NCBI RefSeq assembly: GCF_000688235.1
Contig: NZ_JHYO01000009.1
Coordinates: forward strand, 1 to 64,000
DNA length: 64,000 nt
Source of the DNA: Terasakiella pusilla DSM 6293
GTDB taxonomy: Bacteria; Pseudomonadota; Alphaproteobacteria; Rhodospirillales; Terasakiellaceae
Reading direction: 5' to 3'
Part shown: positions 44,085-52,284 of the stretch, piece after piece
Layout of the letters: each line of letters begins with the position of its first letter
Numbering within the stretch: position 1 is the first letter of the stretch
Translations under genes and position numbers: made by a program
Notes under the pieces: generated by a model
What the model was told of the DNA's origin: nothing
The model's input: only the letters and a program-made list of their open reading frames with translations
The model's database searches: none

Positions 44085-44786
44085 ATGAAAAAAGAACTCC
44101 CCCTTGTCCAGTCATCCGACGAAGTGGGCTTTGAGGCCCGCAAGGTGTTGCGCAACTGTGTGTCTGGCGTGATCGGCACTGTAGATCGCAACGAAGGTTA
44201 TGCCTATACCTCTTTTGGCTCCATCGGCATTACATGGCGGGGGGAGCCGATCTTTCTCTGGTCCGATTTGTCGGATCATACCCAAAATGCCAAACAGGAC
44301 CCGCGTGTGTCCTTGCTATGTGAACAGGCCTCCCATCGCAGCAACCCGCAAGCCGGTGCGCGGGTGACCTTGGTCGGAACCGTGCGTCCTTGCGACGATG
44401 ACGTTTTAAAAGCGCAATATTTTGCCAAACATCCCAGTGCGCAAATGTATGCGGGGTTTGATGATTTTAATTTTTATGCCTTTACGCTGGAAAAGGCGCA
44501 TTCCGTCGGGGGATTTGGCAAGGCGGTCTGGGTGGAGCGCGATCATTTTTTATGTGCGCCGGACAGTGCAGACTTGTTTGCCAAGGAACAGGATCAGCTG
44601 TTGGCAGGGTACGAGGCACTGGCAAGCCGATTGGCAGGTGCGCCAGAGGCGGAGCTCAGCCGGATTGACCCGGATGGGCTCGATCTGCGCTTAAAAGGGC
44701 GGAACCTGCGGCTCGATTTTAGCAAGGAAGTGGCAAGCCTTGACGAGGCAAGGGCGGAAATAGAACTCTTGTTGAGCAAAGTCTAG
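44085..44786 (+). CDS. HugZ/HutZ-like haem-degrading protein
   Basis: This 233-residue protein has an N-terminal split-barrel domain of the pyridoxamine-phosphate-oxidase type and a C-terminal DUF2470-like domain, with the pattern SRIDPDGLDLRLKGRNLRLDF. The linking GGFGKAVWV segment is typical of HugZ/HutZ proteins, which in several bacteria bind haem and degrade it to release iron. The start at 44085 is used, ten bases after hmuV. Its place at the end of the haem operon fits intracellular haem breakdown. Enzyme activity itself cannot be confirmed from sequence. Confidence 0.87.
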   Translation: MKKELPLVQSSDEVGFEARKVLRNCVSGVIGTVDRNEGYAYTSFGSIGITWRGEPIFLWSDLSDHTQNAKQDPRVSLLCEQASHRSNPQAGARVTLVGTVRPCDDDVLKAQYFAKHPSAQMYAGFDDFNFYAFTLEKAHSVGGFGKAVWVERDHFLCAPDSADLFAKEQDQLLAGYEALASRLAGAPEAELSRIDPDGLDLRLKGRNLRLDFSKEVASLDEARAEIELLLSKV

Positions 44787-44789
44787 ACC

Positions 44790-44836
44790 AAAAAAGAAGC
44801 CCTTTTCCGATTGCTGGAAAAGGGCCTCATTTTTTT
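44790..44836. terminator. Bidirectional terminator between haem operon and thioesterase gene
   Basis: GCCCTTTTCC (44799-44808) and GGAAAAGGGC (44816-44825) form a perfect ten-base stem with a seven-base loop. T-runs lie on both sides, so it can end both converging operons. It overlaps the last codon of the thioesterase gene. Confidence 0.9.
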
Positions 44837-45260
44837 AGGTGTAGTCTTGAAGGATGGCCTTCATCTCATCGGTGAGGGGGACGCTTTTGTTTGTTTCCAG
44901 GCTGGCGTAGACCAGCACGCTGTCTGCGGTGGAAAAACAGTCTGTCTCCGTAAAGAACCCTTGCTGCAAGACGATCGAGCTGTTGCCGATCTTTTTAACG
45001 CGGGTGCCGATGTTGATGTCGTTGGGATAATCCACCGGACGCAGGTAGGTAATGTTGATATTTGCCAGCATCCAGTTGAGCTTGGCCCCAAAATTATGAC
45101 CGAGTGTTTGTACGAAAAAGTCTGCCCGTCCACTTTCACAATAGACCGCTGTTGCGATATTGTTCAAATGGTTCAACGCATCCAGATCGGCAAAACGGAA
45201 CGTGTCCTTTGTCCAGTATTTGAAGCTGGCGCGGTCCGTCAGATCAATTTCATCACTCAT
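44835..45260 (-). CDS. Hotdog-fold acyl-CoA thioesterase
   Basis: This 141-residue protein is of the 4-hydroxybenzoyl-CoA thioesterase/YbgC type. Its DLDALNHLNNIATAVYCESGRADF segment, at about 25-48, carries the catalytic aspartate and the long helix of the hotdog fold. It probably hydrolyses acyl-CoA and recovers CoA. It is the last gene of the long minus-strand cluster and starts two bases after the crotonase gene. The THEM6-like protein at 9006 plays a comparable part in the other module, but the two are different subfamilies. Confidence 0.85.
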   Translation of the reverse strand: MSDEIDLTDRASFKYWTKDTFRFADLDALNHLNNIATAVYCESGRADFFVQTLGHNFGAKLNWMLANINITYLRPVDYPNDINIGTRVKKIGNSSIVLQQGFFTETDCFSTADSVLVYASLETNKSVPLTDEMKAILQDYT

Positions 45261-45262
45261 GA

Positions 45263-45931
45263 TTAGGCTCCAAGGGCTTTGTGCGTGTCAAGGAAGGCGC
45301 GGCGCAGATCGCGTTTGGCTTGTGCGTGCGCGGTCATGTCGATTTGGCTGAGCATGCCAGCCAGTTTCGCCGCTTCTTCCATCAAGGTGCCTTCTGCAAC
45401 GACTTTGTCCAGATAGCCTGCGTTTACCGCCTCTTTCGGGCTATAAAGGACACTGCAGGCAAGGGCAGGGATTTGATGGGGCAGGGCGAGGCGATCGCGC
45501 ACAAGGTCGATACCATAGGCAGGCATGGTGACGCCGATGGCGATTTCGTTCAGGCCCAGCTTGGCGTTGGTGTCTTCAGCGATGCGGTAATCACAAGACA
45601 GTAGCAAAATCGCGCCATAAGCAAGGGCGTGACCTGTACTGGCGAGCAAAACTGGCGTTGCCCAGTTCAGCAGGCGATAGGACAGGGCAAAGCCTTCTTT
45701 CATCAAGCGGTCTTTGCCTTCACCACCAGCTTTCATGGTGTCCAGATCAAAACCTGCACAGAATTTGCCGTCGCGCCCCGTAAGGACCAGCACAAGACCG
45801 TCTTTTTCGGCTTCGTCCAGTGCGTCATTGACTTGCTTGATCATCTCAAAGGAAAAGGCGTTGGCTTTGCCGTCGTCCAATGTAATCAGGCCAAAGTTTT
45901 CCTGACGGGTGTAGGTTGCGATTTTTGTCAT
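45263..45931 (-). CDS. Crotonase-family enoyl-CoA hydratase/isomerase
   Basis: This 222-residue crotonase-fold protein is short and single-domain. The oxyanion-hole segments are KFCAGFDL and GHALAYGAIL. The first hydratase glutamate is replaced by isoleucine (GAILLLS), while the second is kept in LGLNEIAIG. It is therefore probably an isomerase or other crotonase activity rather than a classical hydratase (inference). It is coupled to the thioesterase gene. Confidence 0.83.
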   Translation of the reverse strand: MTKIATYTRQENFGLITLDDGKANAFSFEMIKQVNDALDEAEKDGLVLVLTGRDGKFCAGFDLDTMKAGGEGKDRLMKEGFALSYRLLNWATPVLLASTGHALAYGAILLLSCDYRIAEDTNAKLGLNEIAIGVTMPAYGIDLVRDRLALPHQIPALACSVLYSPKEAVNAGYLDKVVAEGTLMEEAAKLAGMLSQIDMTAHAQAKRDLRRAFLDTHKALGA

Positions 45932-45943
45932 CTTTGGAATACC

Positions 45944-46930
45944 TTATAAATAATTCTTGGATCTTTCTTGTTGGGATGAAACGGCCTGACAATATTCCTG
46001 ATGCAGGTTCTGGATCAGTTGGCTGACAGGTGGGGTATCCGTGATGGAGCCGACCCCTTGCCCCGCAGACCAGATATGCTTCCAGGCGCCTTGTGCTTTT
46101 TCCTTTTCATCCACTTGCAGTTCTGCGCCGAAATCGATCTCGGTTTTTTCTGGTGTTTTGCTTAGATCAATCCCCGCCTGCGTCAAACTTGGTAGCAGGA
46201 AGTTGGCATTCACGCCAGAAATTTTAGCCGTGTAAACAATATCTTCGGCCTTTGCATTAAGGATCATCTCTTTATATTCAGCAGCAGCGGCGGCTTCTTT
46301 TGTCGCAATAAAGCGCGTGCCCATGTAGGCAAGGTCCGCGCCCATCATTTGGGCGGTTGCGATCTCATGACCTTTGGAGAGACATCCCGCCAGCAAAATG
46401 GTTTTATCAAAGAAGCTGCGGATTTCGGCAATCAGGGCAAAGGGGCTTAGGGTGCCCGCATGGCCGCCCGCGCCTGCGGTGACGCAGATCAGCCCATCGA
46501 CCCCGGCAGCAGCGGCTTTCTTGGCAAACTTCAGGTTAATCACATCATGAAAGACCAGACCGCCATAGCTGTGAACGTCATCAACCAAGCTTGCCACCGC
46601 GCCAAGGGACGTGATGATCAGCGGGACTTCGTGTTTGACACAAACCGCAAGGTCCGGCGCAAGTCGTGGGTTACTGCGATGGGAAATCAAATTAACGCCA
46701 AAGGGGGCAGCCGTCTCACCCGTTTCGTTTTCATAGTCCGCCAAGGCTTGCTTGATCTGGATGACCCAGTCTTCAAACCCTTCTGTGGTGCGCACGTTTA
46801 GGGCGGGGAAGGTGCCGACAACGCCGGACTTGCAGGTTTCAATGACCAGATCGGGACCGGAAACCAAAAACATCGGCGCGGCAACGCAAGGGAGCTTTAA
46901 TTTGCCTTCAAATTGTTGAGGGATAGACAT
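45944..46930 (-). CDS. Nitronate monooxygenase-like flavoprotein
   Basis: This 328-residue TIM-barrel FMN protein belongs to the nitronate monooxygenase / NAD(P)H-dependent flavin oxidoreductase family. AAPMFLVSGPDLV opens the barrel, GAGGHAG is the signature flavin-phosphate segment, and YMGTRFIATKEA follows. The start at 46930 is used; a longer frame lacks a ribosome site. Family members oxidise nitronates or act as quinone or enoyl reductases; their frequent place in fatty-acid clusters is not well explained. A hairpin lies before it, so it may be expressed less than the genes upstream. Confidence 0.85.
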   Translation of the reverse strand: MSIPQQFEGKLKLPCVAAPMFLVSGPDLVIETCKSGVVGTFPALNVRTTEGFEDWVIQIKQALADYENETGETAAPFGVNLISHRSNPRLAPDLAVCVKHEVPLIITSLGAVASLVDDVHSYGGLVFHDVINLKFAKKAAAAGVDGLICVTAGAGGHAGTLSPFALIAEIRSFFDKTILLAGCLSKGHEIATAQMMGADLAYMGTRFIATKEAAAAAEYKEMILNAKAEDIVYTAKISGVNANFLLPSLTQAGIDLSKTPEKTEIDFGAELQVDEKEKAQGAWKHIWSAGQGVGSITDTPPVSQLIQNLHQEYCQAVSSQQERSKNYL

Positions 46931-46950
46931 GAGAACTCCTGTCGTAAAAG

Positions 46951-46980
46951 CGGGAGTGTCCGTAAAACAGAGCACTCCCG
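46951..46980 (-). terminator. Intra-cluster hairpin before the nitronate monooxygenase gene
   Basis: CGGGAGTG (46951-46958) and CACTCCCG (46973-46980) form a perfect eight-base stem. On the minus strand it is followed by CTTTTAC, a weak T-run, so it is probably a partial terminator between fadB and the last three genes. Confidence 0.6.
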
Positions 46981-46987
46981 TTTATTT

Positions 46988-49258
46988 TTAGTTTTTAAGA
47001 GGTTTGCCGGTTTTTAACATATGTTGCATCCGGGCGATGGCTTGGGGTTGACCGCACAAGGAGAGAACGTTTTTCAGCTCCCGCGCCAGTAGGTCATCTT
47101 CCCATCCGTCATGGTCAGACGCAAGCATGGTGTCAAAGGTCGTGCGTTCTAATGTTGCTTGATAACCTTCCTCGCTAAAGGCCGGGTCTTGCGGTTTTGG
47201 CAAGGCGGGTAGGGTGGTGGGTTTAAACGGATTTTTGCGCAATTCCAGTGCGCGTTTTTTCGCATCCATCAGCAAACGATCGCGGTTCATGGTGATGCCG
47301 TCTGTGGGGCGCAGGTAGCACAGTTCTTGGGCGTGCAGCGCGGAGCCTGACACCATGGCCCCTTGGATCACTTTATAAGTATGGGCAATGGCATTGTCTT
47401 TGCCCAAAGCTTCCATACTGCGGATCAGCAATTCTTTGGTGCCACCCCATGCCGGGATGATGCCGACGTTATTTTCCACAAGGCCGATATAAAGCTCACT
47501 ATGAGCTTGGACTGCATGGCAATGGAGCAAAATTTCCACCCCGCCGCCAAAGGCACGGCCCGCAGGTGCCCCGACGATGGGGACGGAGGCGTTTTTAAGG
47601 CGCATAAAGACTTGCTGACCATAGGCGATATAATCTTCCACAAAGGCGCGATCTTCGACCTTTTCAATCAGGTCGGCAAGGTTGGCCCCTGCCGCAAAGA
47701 CCGGACCCTCGTTATAAAGGACGATGGCTTTGCCTGCTTGTTCGGCCTGTTTGACGGTGGCATCAATATCTTGCAACATATCTTTGGGCAGGGTGTTCAT
47801 TTTGGTGCGGAATTCAAGGCACCAGACATCATCGCCCAAATCCCAGATGTTGAGGTTATCGGTTTTGCTAACAAGGGCGTTGGCGCGCTGTAAGTCCGCA
47901 AGAGTCATCACGCCGTCGGCCTGCGCAACCGTTTCGTACTCCCCATTCGCATTCAGGCATTTTTCAACGCCATTTTCGGTAATGTAAAGCGCGCGACCAT
48001 CTGCCTTTTTTAAGAAGTCGGAAACGGGCAAGCCGTCTGCTTCAAGGCGGGCAACAAAGGTGTCTGTACCGATCAGGTCGATCATCTCAAACGGACCAAA
48101 GGCCCAGTTGTAGCCCAGCTTCATGGCTTTATCGACAGAGGTAATATCGCCTGCCACATCAGGCACCAAGGTTGTGGCGTAGCTTAAGACTTGGGACAGG
48201 ACTTTCCATCCATAGACCCCACCTTTATCGGTGCTGTTGATCAGGTCTTTTAACTGACCTTTTTTAAGCTGGGTGCTGGCAAGGGTGGATTTTTCAAAGG
48301 GTTTATAATCCAATGTGTCCAGCTGGATGGTTTCTTTGAAGCGTTTGCCGTCATCGGTCTTGGTGACGCGGTAGAAGCCTTGATAGACGCGACCTTTTCG
48401 TCCGTGATAGCCTTTTTCCACCATCTCGATCACTTCGGGCATGACGTCTTGGTAGGGTTTAAAAGCGTCTGTTTCCGGCAGGTTGCTGGCAAGGCTGGCG
48501 GTCACGTCCGGCATCAGGTTGATCCCGCACAAATCCCACAGACCAAAAATGCCTGTGCTGGGATAGCCACAGGGGCCGGACATGATCGCATCTGCATCTT
48601 CAATGCTCAGGGCGTTGCGTTGGGCTTCATAGACAGCCGCCTGCATCCAGAAGACCCCCAGACGGTTGGCGATAAAGCCGGGGCGATCCGCGCAATGAAT
48701 GACGGTTTTGCCCATATGCACATCATTAAATTCTGCCACACGATCCACGGCGGATTGCTGTGTGTCCTCGCCCTTGACGATTTCCAGCAAGCGCATGTGG
48801 CGCGGGGGATTGAAATAGTGCGTGACGATAAAGTCTTTGCGCAGACGTTCCGGCATGCCGCCCATCAGGTTTTTAAGCGGAATGGTCGAGGTGTTGGACG
48901 AAACGATTGAGCCATCCTTGCGCACAGCTTCGATGCGTTTAAACAGGTCTTGTTTAATGTCCAGACGTTCTACGATGACTTCGACAATCCAGTCGCAATC
49001 GTTTAACAGGTCCATATGGTCTTCGGTGTTGCCGACGCTGAGGCGATTTGCGGCTTCTGTGCCCATAAAACCGCCATTGGCACCGGCTTTTAAAAACCGT
49101 TCGCGCGCCCCTTTGGCAATGGCATCGCGGTCTTCAACCCCATCGGGGACGATATCCAGCAAGACGACGTCGGCCCCACCGTTTGCTGCCTGTGCGGCGA
49201 TGCCGGCGCCCATGACGCCTGCACCGATCACACCGACTTTTTGAATGGAATGTGCCAT
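46988..49258 (-). CDS. 3-hydroxyacyl-CoA dehydrogenase / enoyl-CoA hydratase fusion (second reversed FadB)
   Basis: This 756-residue protein has the same reversed order as the protein at 4867: dehydrogenase first (GAGVMGAG at 12-19; His147 in THYFNP; Glu159), crotonase last. The crotonase glutamates are both kept, Glu575 in GGGVEILL and the glutamate of GLVENNVG 20 residues later. The ATG overlaps the thiolase stop by one base (TAATG), exactly as in the first module. It handles the two middle steps of beta-oxidation. The two paralogues differ clearly in sequence, which suggests different substrates. Confidence 0.92.
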   Translation of the reverse strand: MAHSIQKVGVIGAGVMGAGIAAQAANGGADVVLLDIVPDGVEDRDAIAKGARERFLKAGANGGFMGTEAANRLSVGNTEDHMDLLNDCDWIVEVIVERLDIKQDLFKRIEAVRKDGSIVSSNTSTIPLKNLMGGMPERLRKDFIVTHYFNPPRHMRLLEIVKGEDTQQSAVDRVAEFNDVHMGKTVIHCADRPGFIANRLGVFWMQAAVYEAQRNALSIEDADAIMSGPCGYPSTGIFGLWDLCGINLMPDVTASLASNLPETDAFKPYQDVMPEVIEMVEKGYHGRKGRVYQGFYRVTKTDDGKRFKETIQLDTLDYKPFEKSTLASTQLKKGQLKDLINSTDKGGVYGWKVLSQVLSYATTLVPDVAGDITSVDKAMKLGYNWAFGPFEMIDLIGTDTFVARLEADGLPVSDFLKKADGRALYITENGVEKCLNANGEYETVAQADGVMTLADLQRANALVSKTDNLNIWDLGDDVWCLEFRTKMNTLPKDMLQDIDATVKQAEQAGKAIVLYNEGPVFAAGANLADLIEKVEDRAFVEDYIAYGQQVFMRLKNASVPIVGAPAGRAFGGGVEILLHCHAVQAHSELYIGLVENNVGIIPAWGGTKELLIRSMEALGKDNAIAHTYKVIQGAMVSGSALHAQELCYLRPTDGITMNRDRLLMDAKKRALELRKNPFKPTTLPALPKPQDPAFSEEGYQATLERTTFDTMLASDHDGWEDDLLARELKNVLSLCGQPQAIARMQHMLKTGKPLKN

Positions 49259-50445
49259 TAAAGTTTCTCCACGATCATTGCGATACCCTGACCGCCACCG
49301 ATGCACATGGTCATCAGGCCGTAACGCCCATTGATGCGTTCCAGTTCATAAAGGGTTTTTAGGGTGATGATGGACCCGGTTGCGCCCACCGGATGGCCCA
49401 AGCTGATGCCGCTGCCATTCGGGTTTACTTTTGCCGGATCAAACCCAAGGTCTTTGGAGACTGCCATGGCTTGCGCGGCAAAGGCTTCGTTGGACTCAAT
49501 CACATCCATGTCATCCAGTTTCAGGCCGGCACGTTCCAGTGCCACAGGGACGGCACCAATGGGGCCAAGGCCCATGACTTCCGGCGCGACACCGCAGAAG
49601 CCGTAAGACACGATGCGTGCGCGTGGGTTCAGGCCGCGTTTTTCGGCTTCTTGTGCGGTTGTCATGACCATGGCACAGGCCGCATCGTTGATGCCGGAGG
49701 CATTGCCCGCCGTCACCACGCCGTCTTTTTTAAAGGCGGGGCGCAATTTTGCCATGCCGTCAAGGCTGGCGTCATGGCGCACATGTTCATCTTCTTCAAA
49801 GATAAAGGATTTGCGGCCCTGTTTGACTTCAACCGGGGTGATCTGGCTTTTGAAATAGCCTTCCTTAATCGCGTGAGCAGCGCGTTGGTGGCTCATGACC
49901 GCATATTCGTCCAGTTGTTCGCGGGTCAGGCCATAACGTTCAGCAACACGTTCGGCGGTCATGCCCATGTGACCGCTATCAAACGGGTCAGCCAGAATGC
50001 CTGTGGTCATATCGACCATGCGACCATCGCCCATACGTTGCCCGAAACGTGCATTTTCCAGATAATAAATACCACGGCTCATGACTTCTGCACCACCGGC
50101 AAGGGCGAGCTTGCAATCGCCAAGCGCCAGCATTTGTGCCGCAGAGATCAAAGACTGGATGGAAGACCCGCACAGACGGTTGAGGTGAAAGGCAACCGAA
50201 CTTTGCTTCATGCCCACATTTAGGGAAATCTCTCGCGAGAGATAGGCATCGGCTGTGCCGGTGGAAATGATATGACCGAAGACGGCGTGCTCAATCTCTT
50301 CAGCATTGACGCCGGACTTTTCAATGGCGGCTTTGGATGCGTGTGTGCCCAGCTCGGCAGGGGTGCAGGTGCTTAAGCTGCCACCAAAAGTGCCGACGGC
50401 GGTACGGGCGCCATCCAGAATTACGATATCGGAAATATTGGACAT
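49258..50445 (-). CDS. Acetyl-CoA C-acyltransferase (second beta-oxidation module)
   Basis: This 395-residue thiolase has Cys92 in NRLCGSS, His351 in the GHP motif and Cys381 in CIGGGQG. It is paired by a one-base overlap with the downstream FadB-type gene. The start at 50445 is used; an ATG four codons upstream is less well supported. It removes acetyl-CoA (or propionyl-CoA) from the ketoacyl-CoA. It is distinct from the thiolases at 3743 and 34902. Confidence 0.93.
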   Translation of the reverse strand: MSNISDIVILDGARTAVGTFGGSLSTCTPAELGTHASKAAIEKSGVNAEEIEHAVFGHIISTGTADAYLSREISLNVGMKQSSVAFHLNRLCGSSIQSLISAAQMLALGDCKLALAGGAEVMSRGIYYLENARFGQRMGDGRMVDMTTGILADPFDSGHMGMTAERVAERYGLTREQLDEYAVMSHQRAAHAIKEGYFKSQITPVEVKQGRKSFIFEEDEHVRHDASLDGMAKLRPAFKKDGVVTAGNASGINDAACAMVMTTAQEAEKRGLNPRARIVSYGFCGVAPEVMGLGPIGAVPVALERAGLKLDDMDVIESNEAFAAQAMAVSKDLGFDPAKVNPNGSGISLGHPVGATGSIITLKTLYELERINGRYGLMTMCIGGGQGIAMIVEKL

Positions 50446-50474
50446 TGGTGTCTCCACATTCTTTATTTGTTTAC

Positions 50475-52253
50475 TTAAAATTGATCATCGCTTAAGCCCC
50501 AGACGGCATCGACGCCATTCATGACTATGCTAAGGTTTGCTTCTGCTTGGGGCAGAATGTGCGTAATGTAAAAATCTGCGCAGGCGATTTTGGCGGTCAG
50601 GAACGGCTTGTTCGCATCGGCTGCTGTCAGTTCTTGTTGGGCAATGGCGGCGCTTTTGACCATCAGGTACGCGCCGATGGTGTAGCCCCAGATATCCAGA
50701 TAGGCGACGGCGGTGCTGGCGATCTGTGCCGGATTGGCAGCCGCGCGCTTTTTCAACAGATCAAGGGCGGTTGCGCAATATCCCAGCGACTTGAGCACCT
50801 TTTCCTTATTGACCTGTAACGCGGGGTCACTGATGGCTTTGACTTCACCTTCCCACTTGGACAGCAGACGCCGTGCGGTCGCACCTTCATCGCGCAAGGT
50901 TTTCCGAAACGCAAAGTCATTGGCTTGAATGGCCGTTGTGCCTTCATAAATGGTGGTGATGCGGGCGTCGCGGTAGTATTGCGCTGCGCCAGTTTCTTCA
51001 ATAAAGCCAAGGCCACCGTGAATTTGTACGCCCAAGGACGTCATTTCCTGACCACGTTCCGTACACCATGCTTTGATGATGGGGGTGAGGAATTCTGCTT
51101 CGCCCTGATAATCTTTTTGGCGGGTCTCATTACTTTCAAGGTGTGCAAGGTCCAGCAAGGCGCCGCCCAGATAGGTCAATGCGCGCATGGCTTGGGTTTG
51201 GCTTTTCATGTGCATCAACAGGCGGCGCACATCGGGGTGTTTGATGATGGTGTCGCCCGGTTTGCCGTTAAAGGGGACGCCTTGCACGCGATCTTTGGCA
51301 TACGCAAGGGCATGTTGATACGCCCGTTCGGAGAGGGAAACCCCTTGCATGCCGACTTCAAAGCGTGCGCGGTTCATCATCACGAACATATATTCCAGCC
51401 CGCGGTTTTCTTCCCCGACCAGATAGCCGATGGCCCCGTCGTTATCGCCATAGGCCATGACGCAGGTCGGGCTGGCGTGGATACCCATTTTATGTTCCAG
51501 CGAGACGGCGCGCAGATCGTTGGGCTGACCCAAGCTGCCATCCTCATTTACCAGAATTTTCGGCACGATAAATAGGGAGATACCGCGCACACCTTCCGGT
51601 GCATCGGGGGTACGGGCGAGCACCAGATGGACGATATTGTCCGCCATATCGTGATCGCCATAGGAGATAAAGATTTTAGAGCCGGAGATGAGATAGTGAT
51701 CCCCGTTCGGTACAGCCTTTGTGCGCACAGCCGCCAAATCTGATCCTGCCTGTGGTTCGGTCAGGTTCATGGTGCCTGTCCATTCTCCGCTGAACATTTT
51801 GGGCAGGTAGAGATCTTTTAAGCCTTGGGAGGCATGGTTTTCAATGGCATTGCCGCCGCCTTGGTTCAACAACGGCCAGAGGGAGAACGCGAGGTTGGCG
51901 CTTTGGAACATTTCAGACACCGTACCCGCAATGGTTTCGGGGAAGCCCTGACCGCCAAATTCTTCTGAACAGCCAAGCCCGATCCAGCCCCCCTCGGTCA
52001 CCGCCTTATAGGCTTCTTTCCAACCATCCGGGGTGATGACTTTACCGTCTTCGATGCGTGATCCTTGGGTATCGCCAACCATGTTCAGCGGGGCGAGGAC
52101 ATTTTTGGACAGTTTGGCGGCTTCTTCTAAAACCGCGTCCAGAACATCCCAATCCAGATTATCGTTGGCGGATTTTTCCTGAATTTTTGCAAAGTCTACC
52201 AGATGCTTGACGACAAATTTAATGTCGTCAAGCGGTGCGTTATACTCACTCAT
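50475..52253 (-). CDS. Acyl-CoA dehydrogenase (second module)
   Basis: This 592-residue FAD enzyme is of the long acyl-CoA dehydrogenase type with an extra C-terminal domain. MNLTEPQAGSDLAAVRTKA is the flavin/substrate segment, and the likely catalytic base is Glu437 in IYEGTTAIQ. It matches the length of the enzyme at 7199 but differs in sequence. The start at 52253 follows AAGGA; upstream in-frame ATGs overlap the ligase gene region. It begins the oxidation of the acyl-CoA made by the ligase upstream. Confidence 0.92.
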   Translation of the reverse strand: MSEYNAPLDDIKFVVKHLVDFAKIQEKSANDNLDWDVLDAVLEEAAKLSKNVLAPLNMVGDTQGSRIEDGKVITPDGWKEAYKAVTEGGWIGLGCSEEFGGQGFPETIAGTVSEMFQSANLAFSLWPLLNQGGGNAIENHASQGLKDLYLPKMFSGEWTGTMNLTEPQAGSDLAAVRTKAVPNGDHYLISGSKIFISYGDHDMADNIVHLVLARTPDAPEGVRGISLFIVPKILVNEDGSLGQPNDLRAVSLEHKMGIHASPTCVMAYGDNDGAIGYLVGEENRGLEYMFVMMNRARFEVGMQGVSLSERAYQHALAYAKDRVQGVPFNGKPGDTIIKHPDVRRLLMHMKSQTQAMRALTYLGGALLDLAHLESNETRQKDYQGEAEFLTPIIKAWCTERGQEMTSLGVQIHGGLGFIEETGAAQYYRDARITTIYEGTTAIQANDFAFRKTLRDEGATARRLLSKWEGEVKAISDPALQVNKEKVLKSLGYCATALDLLKKRAAANPAQIASTAVAYLDIWGYTIGAYLMVKSAAIAQQELTAADANKPFLTAKIACADFYITHILPQAEANLSIVMNGVDAVWGLSDDQF

Positions 52254-52284
52254 TGTACGTTCCTTGCTGTGTGCGGGCCGAGGG

